From NCBI RefSeq assembly GCF_030463565.1, contig NC_134643.1:127268309-127332308 (forward strand): DNA of 64,000 bases, given 5' to 3'. The notes under the pieces were generated by a model, which saw only the letters and a program-made list of their open reading frames with translations, was not told the DNA's origin and did no database searches. This DNA is from Pelecanus crispus. Lineage: Eukaryota; Chordata; Aves; Pelecaniformes; Pelecanidae. This document shows, one piece after another, positions 1-10,055 of the stretch. Position 1 is the first letter of the stretch. Every line of letters starts with the position of its first letter. The position numbers and the translations under genes were made by a program.

Positions 1-75
1 CTTGAGCATTTGGGGCTGGACCAGATGACCTCCAGAGGTGTCTTCCAACCTCAACCATTCTGTGACTCTGTGAAG
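1..75 (+). mobile_element. CR1 LINE 3' end, cut by the window edge
   Basis: The first 75 bases read like the 3' terminus of an avian CR1 element in sense orientation: a 'gga-ccagatgacctccagaggt' block, then 'ccaacctcaaccattctgtg' and a short octamer-like tail (ctgtgactctgtgaag). The body of the element lies upstream of the window. It is old, with several departures from the usual CR1 ending. It lies in what is probably the last intron of NDUFV3. Confidence 0.75.
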
Positions 76-2755
76 TGTCTAACCAGGTTAAGTGACAAAT
101 AACTGCTTTTGTACATCCATTTCCAGGATACAGTGCTAAGTAAAAAGATCTGCCTTCTGTTTTAAGGGGTTAGTTGGCTCATAATTTGATGTGTTTTAAG
201 AGTTGGAAGCTAAGCTTACCTTCCTCCCTGACCACAGCTCAAATGGTAAAGTGCAGCAGTGTTTGCAAGTGACATTTTCATTTACTTGTTCCTCCTTGCA
301 GTCAGCAGCAGAAGCTTTCTTTTTTTTAAAAAAAAAAAAGAAAAAAAATGGGGAAAGGCTATTAGTAGTTATCTACAGTTAATGCTTTTCTCCCCATTTA
401 TCCACAGTGGACTTCTAGGTGCTCAAGCATTTTTTTTTTTTCACGTTGAAGTTGATATGAAGACCTCAAAAAAGAGTTCAGTTAACTTCAAGTATGAGAG
501 GGAGGACTTGGTCTTAAACTGTGCTAGTGATAGATTATGACACATCAAAGATCTATGAAACAGCCTCCCCTACTCTGATGCTGTAAATCCAGATTAAGGT
601 TAAGACCATGTGACAAATGTTTCCTGCAGAGCTGTATCAGTGGGGCAGTAGTATCACTGTGCCTCAGACCCATCATCATCACAACCACATCAGCAAAAAC
701 ATTTTGGGTAGGACCTGGCTTTGCTGAAAATGGCACTTTTGCCGTTTTGCTCCTCTTGCTCTGTGGAGGTGTTAAGGCTGTGACAGCAGGAAAGTTTCTG
801 CTGGGTACGTGCTGTGCCCCCGCTAGAGGACTGCTGCAATGGCTGTAGGAGAGGGGGTTAGTATAGGCACATTCACACCCCTTTACTGCTGGTGAAATGT
901 CTTTGGGGGCCAGGGGGTAGCAGAGAGTAAAACCTAGCTACGTGTGTTCAACAGCATCACTGGTATCTCCTTGCATCTCTTGTTCTCTCTTCTTTTTGAG
1001 GCCACCTTTGAGAACAGCTACCGCTTTTCCATGTTGAATGTTCACAGTTAATGATAATACCTTCTGTAATCTGTACTTCTGTCCTGTTCCTGTGTTCTCT
1101 TGTTCATCTGCAAACCTTGCGGCAGGCATGCTGAAGACATAAAAGCAATCTTTCCCATTACAAACCTGGATGTTAAGGTGATGTCATCCACTTTGTAGAG
1201 CAGGCATGCTAAGCAGTCAGCAAAAACTGCTGACTTCAACTGCTAAGTAAGTAGTGAAATAGTAGCATGGTAACTAGAAGTATACCTCTGATTCATTTCG
1301 GAAGAACATCCTGTGAAATGCTTGCTCTTTAAGAGAGAAAGCATAGATGAAGTCTGAAGCATGGGGAGGATGAACTCAGAGATAAATTTTTCCTTTGAGA
1401 AGCCAAGTACAGTGTATTTGGGCAGGAAAAATGACACTCCATCTGCTTTTCTTCCTGAGCATCTGTCTCTTAATTTGGCACAACTCTCTTGCAGGTTGAA
1501 TGTACACTTGCCTACGCTTGCCTGTTCTTGGGGCTATTTGCAGCAAAGACTGCATCATCTGGCTTTTTGTATCTCTAGTGCCGTCTCCTGTGAGCTGTCT
1601 CAGGAACTGAGCAGTAGGCACAGGGATATTTCCTTTCATAGGTTGTGTGTGGTGTTTTGCTGAAACCATGGCTTACTGCATTGCGTTTTATAAGCAAGTC
1701 TTGCTGAATGTTATGGATACGTACTCTTAAACTGATAGCATTATGTTGCAATAATTATGTTAGAATTAAAGGGAAATTCTGGTGTTCAGTTGCTTGAGTT
1801 CTTGTATTTTTATTTTAGGTGGTTGTATTATAAAAAGAAGCTTAATATGATTTAACCTAAACCACTACATACAAATTTACATGATGAAGCTTTTTACCAG
1901 ATTATATTTCTGTCTTTTCTATTGTTAAAACTCTGGGTACGTGAGAATAAATTAACATTGGGAGTAAAGCTTTATTTCTTGCAATTGTATTCGTTGTAAA
2001 ATCAGCCTGTAACAGCAAACTTTTATGTAAATGGTACTGCCTAAATCTGCATAATATTCTAAAAGTGTAAGAATTATTGTTGGCTTTAATGTGAAGTAAG
2101 GAGTTCTGAATAACTTTATTAGGTTATCCTTTTAGGAAGAAGAGCTGATACGAAGTTTAGAAGAAAGGAAATTTACATCAAAGGCTTTTGATCTATTACT
2201 GTTCAGTATAACCACATTTGAAATTAAACTGTGGAGATCTCAATAATTCCATCACTTCTCCCCATGGAAAAAAATTCAATCTGTAAAGTAGTTCTAATAG
2301 CTGTATCTCGTGGTCTGACATGATGATATATCATTTGTACTGCTGCTTTGCCTCTCCTGGCTTGCTAAGAATGTCACCTACTGTTCTGGCTGGAATGAAA
2401 ACCAAGGCAATTACGAAAAAGCCAGGAAATGCAGACGTACATCTTCAAAATATAAATGAAATGTTCTGCCCTATCCCCACCCAGCATTAGGTGATAGCTT
2501 GGATTTGAAAACCTGTGCTGTATTAGATGACTTGTACTGACTCCTGTTCCCCTACTGCATACTAATGTGCTGCTTTAATATCAGACGAGGTACCAGCAGA
2601 ACTTTGTAAACTTATCCTTTTGTTATAGACTTTTTTTTTTTTTAATGTTGATTGGATGAGGGATCTGCCAGTATGTGAAGGTTGGCTCAGTAATTAACAA
2701 TATTGCCCTCTGGTGTGACATCCTTATAGTCACCAGTTACTGTTTGTTTTCACAG
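76..2755 (+). other. NDUFV3: Probable last intron of NDUFV3
   Basis: This stretch precedes the terminal NDUFV3 exon and ends in a pyrimidine-rich tract plus AG (ttgttttcacag). I see no earlier NDUFV3 exon in it: no frame gives the mitochondrial presequence, and no frame gives the long lysine/serine-rich alternative exon known in mammals. Those exons presumably lie upstream of the window. ORFs here are short, overlap on both strands and look like chance. Poly(A)/poly(T) runs near 320-345, 430-441 and 2631-2643 are the only notable simple sequence. Confidence 0.6.
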
Positions 2756-2922
2756 AGACTACAGCAGCTGCTGAGCCTGCTCCAGAAGAATTTGATAATT
2801 CTACCTACAAGAACCTTCAGCATCATGAATATAACATTTATACCTTTGTTGATTCTGTTGTGGTTCTCTCAAAATTCAGGCAGCCTCAGCCATCTTCTGG
2901 AAGACCATCACCAAGGCACTGA
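2756..2922 (+). CDS. NDUFV3: NDUFV3 terminal coding exon (complex I flavoprotein subunit 3, C-terminal part)
   Basis: NDUFV3 is the small (about 10 kDa) accessory subunit of the flavoprotein module of mitochondrial NADH:ubiquinone oxidoreductase, located on the matrix arm beside NDUFV1 and NDUFV2. In the frame starting act at 2758 the exon encodes an alanine/proline/glutamate lead-in and then the family signature: [15 protein letters not shown], later [12 protein letters not shown], and a final SPRH before tga (2920-2922). This agrees with the C terminus of vertebrate NDUFV3 as I know it, with substitutions between the two blocks. The acceptor is ttttcacag with AG at 2754-2755; an overlapping AG at 2756-2757 would start the exon 2 bases later. 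The first choice implies the preceding exon ends with one base of a split codon. Only this last exon is in the window. It lies upstream of PKNOX1 on the same strand, as in human 21q22.3. Confidence 0.93.
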
Positions 2923-3035
2923 AAGAACCACATTTAAAACAAATGCCCAGGCAGAATGAGAAATTGCTCTATTTAGCACTGTTGCTTTGTGTGTATTATA
3001 AATCAGATAATAAATAAATGCATGATAACTTACGC
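2923..3035 (+). other. NDUFV3: NDUFV3 3' UTR with two overlapping poly(A) signals
   Basis: A short 3' untranslated region follows the stop codon. AATAAA occurs at 3009-3014 and again at 3013-3018 (aataaataaa). Cleavage is expected 10-25 bases downstream, giving a 3' UTR of roughly 110 bases. The exact cleavage point is inferred. Confidence 0.8.
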
Positions 3036-6000
3036 TTGCGCTTTTGAACGGCTCTTCTTGGTTCTTAGAGTCTCTCACCTCTTGAGGGATATGCATGAGC
3101 TGCAAAGGGACCATCACTGAACAAAAATAGCTTTTCTACCTCTCAGTATATATTATTTGATGATAGCGTAAAAAAATCCTGACTTTTCAGTGTCTCCAAA
3201 CTTTTGATACTGACCGTTCTTTCAGTACCGTGTCAAAGAACATAATGGCCCTTGTGCATGTGTCTGTTTGGTCTGTGCCATGACATTAGTAGGTGGTGTT
3301 ATCACTGTAATGCAGTGGGCTGTTCTTGCACACAGACATGTTCCTGGCTCTGAAGAGGTTCTGTTTACTCTGGATTTGAAGTTAAAAATCATTGGCTGGA
3401 AACAGCATAAGAAGTATTTGTCTCCTGGGGCAAGAGTGTATGTTTTGTGTTAAAAGAGGAATGTAAGTTTATGTAATGTGATTGAAACATCTCAAAACCT
3501 CTGCTGTTGTAAAGGGAGAACATACAGCTTCATTTAATCTTCTGTTGGGGGTTCTAGCATCCAGGTTCTGCAGTAATTGAAATCATTTAAAATGTAAGGG
3601 AATCTCAGTGGGCAGTTCCTAATGAACTATAGGACGTTGATTCAACTCCGAGAAATAATGTGTTTCTATGGGTAGAATCACTTGAATGTTATTTTTAAAT
3701 GTGATGAAAGCAGCATTATGGTAAAATCAGCTCCTGGTACTAATTGTTCAGTGGGACTATGTTTCAGTTCCCACCTTCCCCCTGACACACACACACACAC
3801 ACACACACACACCCCCCCCCAAAAAAAAAGTTAGTATTACTGTCCAGCTTCACTCTTATTCTGCAGAAAATGTGAGAAATGAGGCACTTCTCAATTTATG
3901 TTATCAGTGGTTACAGTTGGTCTCAGTAAATTTTGTGTTTCCATCCTATTAGTAACAGTCTTCTGCCCTCTGGGAAAACTGCCTTGATGACCACCAGCTG
4001 TTGAGGGTTTAGTTCCATTTTGGCTTCTTGTTCATTTGGGGTTTTTTGGTGTTAATTGGTCTTTGAGCAGTTGTACTTGCAATAGCTCCAGCATTTTCCA
4101 TCACCTGTCTGTATTCTTTCAAGCAACAGAATACACAAGATCAAAGGGAAAACGGAGTCAGCTTTAGTAGTCTATCTGGATATTGGACGCAAATCCCTGG
4201 GTGCAATTAGTAGAACAGCTATTTTATACTCCCAACTTGGCAAAAATGTGGTAAGAAGGATCAAGAGGCCTACATCAATGTGCTGTGTAGAATTTTAAGT
4301 CAGGAACTCCTGGCAAGCAATTTTATTGTCCCGTAAAAACTAAAAAGCATATTACTAACTCTAACTATGAAATCTAAAAATCAGCAAATGTATAAATCCA
4401 CATGCTTAGGAATAAAGAGCAGAAAGTCACTTTGAGACACCAGTGGTACCACGTACGCTGTTCTTGTAAAAGGGAAAGAAGTTTGCTGTTAACATTAAAA
4501 ACATGAAAGAACAAGGAAAAGGGGCTTCCTTTATTAAGGGCCCACCGGAGGGCCTCAGTAAAGCTGCTGTGTTTTGTTATTAGCTGAGACTCCGTGTAGT
4601 AACCTGAACCCTGGAGCTTCGATCTGCGTTGGTGCTGAGCTGTGTTCCTAACTGTTGTGCTTACGGAAGGAGGCTGCAAATTGTCAGATAGAATCTAAAC
4701 AGTAGAAGTTAAATGTAGTCCATTAATATGCTTATGTATTTACTAAATCTACCCACAGTAGCTGTGATTGTTAGCTGTTGGGAGTCAGACTTGTTCACCT
4801 AGCGCCCTTTGCATTTCTCAGGAGGGTTGGTGTTATAAACACTGACTTAATCAGCTAAGGAGGAGTGGGTTGAAACAGAAGTGTGTCTTGCTTTCAGTCA
4901 ACTCCTACGCTCTCCTTAGCTGCATTTTTAGCTAAGGAGATTCTAATCTGTATTTGGGCTAGGCATTTTGCTACCCTTGTTTCACGATTACAGCAAAAAT
5001 TAATGGTGAATGCCCTTCCTATCTGTGTAATCCTGTTTTAGTGTCTTCTGGTGATCTTTTCTGCACCTCTCAACTCAAGCTGCAAGTCAAGTAACTTCCT
5101 AACTCTTCTGGTACATATAGTGCGTGTCTTAACATTTGTTCTGTTCAGTGAACCAGTCTGCTTCGGGAAGGGCAGATAATGCGAGGAAGGGCACCAAGAA
5201 TTTTTCCCACTGTTGTGATTTCCTGGACTTCAATGAAAAAGGCTTAATTTTTTTTGGACTTGGCTATTATCAGATGTTATTGTGTTTTGAGTCATATGCT
5301 AGCATTTAAATTCCAAGCAGGATGTGATACAATATGCTCAAATTCTGTAACGTCACTGAGTAACTTTGTCTTGCTGTGCTAGGCACTTGTCAGATACAGT
5401 CAGGGACCTTGTTTTAAAGAATGTATAATCCAGGATATTAGCATAATTCCTGGAAAACCTGAAATGTGAAATAAAGAAATAAAGTCTCGGCTTAGTTTTT
5501 GTGAAAACCAGCTCTTCAGAAGCAGCATAAACTTCAAAGTGGGGTTTTCAGTGTAAGTAGCGTGTTACTGTGGGAGTACATAAAAATCTGGAAAGTGGAA
5601 TCCACTAACTTCTCATTAAAAAGATGAAACAACTACTTTCTTTGTCAAAGGGAGTGGTTTTCAAACTTTAAGTCCTTTGGGGTTTTTTTAGTGTAGCAAA
5701 CTTAAGTTTCCTGCTAATAAAATTGCTTTTCATAATTTCCTTCCACTTAGATCTCCAAAAGTAACTTAGGAACCCAGAAGGTTCTGGACAGCAGTCGAAA
5801 ACCCACTAATCCAAGGTCCAGAAGTAGTAATGCAAACAGAATTTGTGATGATCAGTTATTACAAGCTCAAGATTTTTTTTTGGTCCTCCTGGTGCCTCCT
5901 TTGGCATCCAGTCATGGTAAGCACTACAATCTATAAGGCTATCTTCAAGATTTATTTTAAATTTGAGAAATGAGACTTTTAACTGGGCGCACTTACAGAT

Positions 6001-6200
6001 CTTCCACAGTACATCCCCAGCTTTCAACAATCAAAATGCATCCAGTGCATCTCGCTCTGTCTGGTTTCCTGTAAACTCATCAACTATAAAAAAATCTGTG
6101 CTTAGTCTTTTCTCCCACCACAAGAGATGCCATCATCTAAGCCACTTGTACAGTTATGTTGAGTCTGCTCTTAACGTCATAAATTGTGAGAAGTTTTAAG
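3036..6200. other. Intergenic DNA between NDUFV3 and PKNOX1, first part
   Basis: No gene is visible. ORFs are below about 100 codons and resemble nothing I recognise. The AC microsatellite at 3785-3812 is listed separately. Composition is AT-rich and ordinary for avian intergenic sequence. Confidence 0.6.
3785..3829. repeat. (AC)14 microsatellite followed by C9 and A9
   Basis: A dinucleotide AC run at 3785-3812 passes directly into a C homopolymer (through 3820) and then an A homopolymer (3821-3829). It is probably length-polymorphic. Confidence 0.95.
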
Positions 6201-6205
6201 GCTAT

Positions 6206-7342
6206 TGTATTGGGTTTGCATGGCAAGGTTTTGGGAGCAGCGGGGCTACAGGGGTGGCTTCTGTGAGAAGCTGCTAGAAGCTTCCCCTGTGTCCCACAGG
6301 GCCAATGCCAGTCGGCTGCAAGACAGACCCACCGCTGGCCAAGGACGAGCCCATCAGCGACAGTGGTAGCACCTCTGGGATAACATATTTAAGAAAGGGG
6401 AAAAGTTGCTGCACAACACCAACTGGAGAGGGGAGTGAGAATATGTGAGAGGAACAGCCCTGCAGACCCCCAGGTCAGTGCAGAAGCAGGGGCAGGAGGT
6501 GCTCCAGGCGCCAGAGCAGAGATTCCCCTGCAGCCCCTGGTGCAGCCCATGGTGAGGCAGCTGTGCCCCTGCACCCATGGAGGCCCACGGGGGAGCAGAT
6601 ACCCACCTGCACCCGGGGAGGACCCCACGCTAGAGCAGGGGGATGTGCCCGAAGGAGGCTGTGACCCCGTGGGAAGCCCACACTGGAGCAGGCTCCTGGC
6701 AGGACCTGTGGACCCGTGGAGAGAGAGGAGCCCAGGCTGGAGCAGGTTTGCTGGCAGCACTTGTGACCCCGTGGGGGACCCACACCAGAGCAGTCTGCTC
6801 CTGAAGGACCGCACCCCATGGAAAGGGCCCATGCTGGAGCAGTTCATGAAGAACTGCAGCCCGTGGGAAGGACTAACGTTGGAGAAGTTTGTGGAGGACT
6901 GTCTCCCATGGGAGGGATCCCACACTGGAGCAGGGGAAGAGTGTGAGGAGTCCTCCCCTGAGGAGGAAGGAGCGGCAGAGATAATGTCTGATGAACTGAC
7001 CCCAACCCCCATTCCCTGTCCCCCTGTGACACTCGGGGGGAGAAGGTAGAGGAAATTGGGATTGAAGTTAAGCCCGGGAAGAAGGGAGGGGTGGGGGGAA
7101 GGTGTTTTCAGATTTAGTTTTTATTTCTCATTATCCTACTCTGATTTGATTGGTAATTAAATTAATTTTCCCCAAGTCGAGTCTGTTTTGCCCGTGACCG
7201 TAATTGGTGAGTGATCTCTTCCTGTCCTTATCTTGACCCACGAGCCTTTTGTTATATTTTCTCTCCCCTGTCCAGCTGAGGAGGGGAGTGATAGAGCAGC
7301 TTTGGTGGGCACCTGGTGTCTAGCCAGGGTCAGCCCACCACA
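6206..7342 (+). mobile_element. Solo LTR of an avian endogenous retrovirus (ERVL-like), 1,137 bp, TSD gctat
   Basis: The element begins TGTATTGGGTTTGCATGGCA and ends CCCACCACA, the canonical TG...CA boundary. It is flanked by an exact 5-bp duplication, gctat at 6201-6205 and 7343-7347. A TATA-like catatttaagaa (6384-6395) and an ATTAAA poly(A) signal (7156-7161) place the promoter and R/U5 parts on the plus strand. I recognise it as a common neoavian LTR family; a 5-bp duplication suits ERVL-type integration. No gag, pol or second LTR is attached, so it is a solo LTR left by recombination. The GC-rich middle holds about six degenerate ~60-bp repeats. Confidence 0.88.
6600..6945 (+). repeat. 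Degenerate ~60-bp tandem repeats inside the LTR
   Basis: A unit built around 'gaccc(c/a)...(a/c)(a/c)(c/g)ctggagcag' followed by a 'ccgtgggaa/ccatggga' block recurs about six times at a spacing of roughly 57-63 bases (for example acgctagagcag, cacactggagcag, aggctggagcag, cacaccagagcag, atgctggagcag, acgttggagaag). Because the spacing is close to a multiple of three, long frames stay open on both strands, including 6435-7049 (+). Confidence 0.7.
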
Positions 7343-7668
7343 GCTATCTCAGGATGATGTGCAGTTCTTCCTTCAGCTACTCACAGTAGTGAGAACATGA
7401 GCTAAGAACAGTCACCAGACTGTCCAAGTCTGCTGAAGATCTGTAGAAAAGCAAGACTTCCAAGCTTTATGCTGATCAGCATCCCAAAGCTCATAAAGTG
7501 CTTTGGTGAGATTTTGGGATCTTGTGGCATTTGGAAGGAAGAGTAGGAGAAGCTGGTGAGAGCAGCTACTTGTCTGTTCCAAAAAGTTTTCATTTCAGTT
7601 GGTGACTATTGTGCAGTGAGTGAGCAAGTAGAAAGCATGCTCACAGTACCCTGTAGCATTGTAACATT

Positions 7669-8180
7669 AGAATCATGGAAACTGATGTTGGAAGGGACCT
7701 CTTGAGATGATCAGTCCACTGCTCTTGTAGCAGGTAGATCAGGTTGTCCTTGATCTTGTCTGGTTGAGTTTTGAATATCTTCAAGGATGGAGATCCCACA
7801 ATGTCTCTGGTCACCTTCTGCAGCATTTTAACACCCTTGCAATTTAAAAAACAACAACAACAACAACAAAAAACCAGCAAGCAAAACCTTTACCTGTTAT
7901 ATAATTTGAGGTTTTGGTTTTCTGACATTCATCCTTACTACACACATCAGACAAACCTGGCTTTGTCTTTTCTATAACCTCCTAGGAAGCAGTTGAAGGT
8001 AGTAATAAGGTCCCCCTTACTGTCTTCTTCAGAACAGATAACCTCAGTTCTTTCAGGCTCATTGTGTGACATATCCAGGTCTATTTGCATCTTTGTGTGG
8101 TCACAGTGCGCCCTTGGTTCATCCTGCTCTGTTCTGTAGCAGTGCAGGTTGCCTAAGTGGTCCCTGACTGTCTTCCTCTC
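7669..8180 (-). mobile_element. Old CR1 LINE fragment, minus strand
   Basis: Read on the plus strand the block starts like an inverted CR1 tail (agaatcatggaaactgatgt, then tggaagggacctcttgagatgatca). It continues with the expected inverted 3' region: 'gagttttgaatatcttcaaggatggagatcccacaatgtctctgg', then the 'aaggtcccccttactgtcttc' part further in. It is strongly diverged and has an (ACA)n expansion at 7850-7869 within it. The inner boundary is approximate. Confidence 0.72.
7850..7870. repeat. (ACA)n microsatellite
   Basis: An acaacaacaacaacaacaa run lies inside the old CR1 fragment, bordered by A runs. Confidence 0.9.
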
Positions 8181-9914
8181 CATAGCTTATGCTGCAAGAT
8201 ATAACATGCTAGAAGGGGGCTTATGTTCATTTTCCTAATTTTTAGCAGGGAATCTTCTGTAGTGAATGGGAAGGAACCTGGGAGACACCCATCCCTCAAG
8301 ATGCTATGCAGCGAGAGTAGTGCGGGGCAGGTTCAGGTCCCCACTGAGTCCTGCTGTACAAAACAAAAGAAAAAGTCTCGGAATCATTCTTGGCCCCAGT
8401 ATTTGCTATCTGCCTGTGATTTATAACCCTCCTATGTTATTCTGTATTGTATGCTATTATTTGCACACAGTTAGACAAAAGGAGCTAACACAGTGAGGGT
8501 AATATAGATGCTTTAGTACAGGTGCTTTGAATGTTTGAGTGACTGAGTTTACAATCGTCGTGTTCTTGTAATGTGGCTTTGTTTGTTTATTTGTTTTAAT
8601 TTTGTCCTTTGAAAGAAAATCCTCTAAACTTGGGATGATTTTAGTTAAACTCTTAGGACTCTAAACAAAATATCCTGTCAAGTTTCCAGATCGTCCTTCT
8701 CCTCTCATGTGGTTCAATTTCATGGAATTATAAATACTTATTTATCTTTTCTATGATTCTATGGTTTTGATGCTTACATAATATCCTTTGTGTTCATCTC
8801 AGGATGATACCACTCCCGATACGATCTGCACATATTTTTGAGCTCCCTTGTATTTTTTTGCCTACACACATTTAATGACATTTGGAAATTCATACCCACC
8901 TCTGAAAGTCTTAGGATATGTAGCAGCTTTGGGATAGAAAAGACCGTGTTAATGCATAGTCAGGGACATAAGTTTAAGCATGTGCATTTATGATAATAGA
9001 AGCATCCCACAAACTTTGGGTCAGCGTATGGAGTCAGTGGGTCGGCTCTCAAAATTTCTTTTGGGCTCCCCTGTGCTCTCAGCAAACTTTTAACTGCAAA
9101 ACAGGTGAACAGGGACATGATTCTGTAAATCTGTAGTGTCACAGAATACAGCCTATGTGCATGTTAATTTCTAATACTCATAGAACCCATGCCATGCATC
9201 TTCGTTAAAATGAATGCCTAAAATTCTTAGCAGCAGTCGTGTCATCTTTGTTTCTCCGGTCTGACATGCACTTCAAATGGCAGTCCCCCTTTCCAAATCT
9301 GAGTGTTTTATCAAGTCTGGATAGATAGCTCCTAAAGCAGTTAATATCCAGTAATGTAAAAAATGAGCTAATTAAGATTATTTATGCTTTCTTCTTTTGT
9401 TGGTTGAGTTTTTGATTCATTTTCAGTTTCTGTCTTACCTGTCCCCATGGTTATGAGATGCTCCTGGTATTTCATTGGGCTGCTTGCACAGTGGAGATAC
9501 ACTTGGTTTCTAAAATCTATGACAGCATCTACCTAGCACTGGAGAGGGAACAAGCAAGCCACAACACACCTTGTACTAGGCAAATGCTGATGTCTTGTAT
9601 CAAAGAAGGGGGCAATAGTTACTTTTCCCTGGAGGCTTGGAAAGGGACTTGAAAGAACCGCCCCTTCACGCTTTCATTTTTCATTTTCATGCACTCTTTT
9701 TCCAAAAAGCATCTCCTATGCTTAATTTAGTTTAAAATCATGCCAGACTAGGCCATTCTAAACTGTATCGATGTTTCCCAAACTCTCCTGGGGTATCCCT
9801 AAAAGTGAGCTATATTCCATTGTTTGAGGACTGGGAGAAATGTGAGGGGAGCTGGAAAGAAATGCAGAATATAGAAAACAGAAGGATAATGTAGGAGCTG
9901 AGAGCAAGGATGGT
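8181..9914. other. Intergenic DNA, no gene seen
   Basis: Nothing recognisable apart from a short tctatgattctatgg string at about 8750-8765 that resembles a CR1 octamer tail without any CR1 body. Confidence 0.55.
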
Positions 9915-10055
9915 CCTTATGACTCAGGTGTTGGACTGGCTCTGGATTCATTTGTGAGACCCCTGGCTGCCTGCGTAACCATTGGCAAGTCGCATAATAT
10001 CTTGGGTTCTCATCCTCACTTTATAGATGAGGAGTTAGTGGTCCCAACTTTCTCT
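9915..10055 (+). mobile_element. MIR/CORE-SINE-like relic, plus strand
   Basis: The order of words matches the 3' half of a MIR-type SINE: a gactcaggtg...ggactggctctgg lead, then 'accattggcaagtcgcataat', 'ttgggttctcatcctcacttt' and 'atagatgagga'. These correspond to the conserved 'ttgggcaagtcacttaac ... cctcagtttcctcatctg' stretch of MIR. It is very diverged, as expected for an element older than the bird-mammal split. Confidence 0.6.

Noticed and set aside
8750..8765. tctatgattctatgg, like a CR1 tail
   Set aside because: No CR1 body is attached on either side; 15 bases of AT-rich sequence could match by chance.
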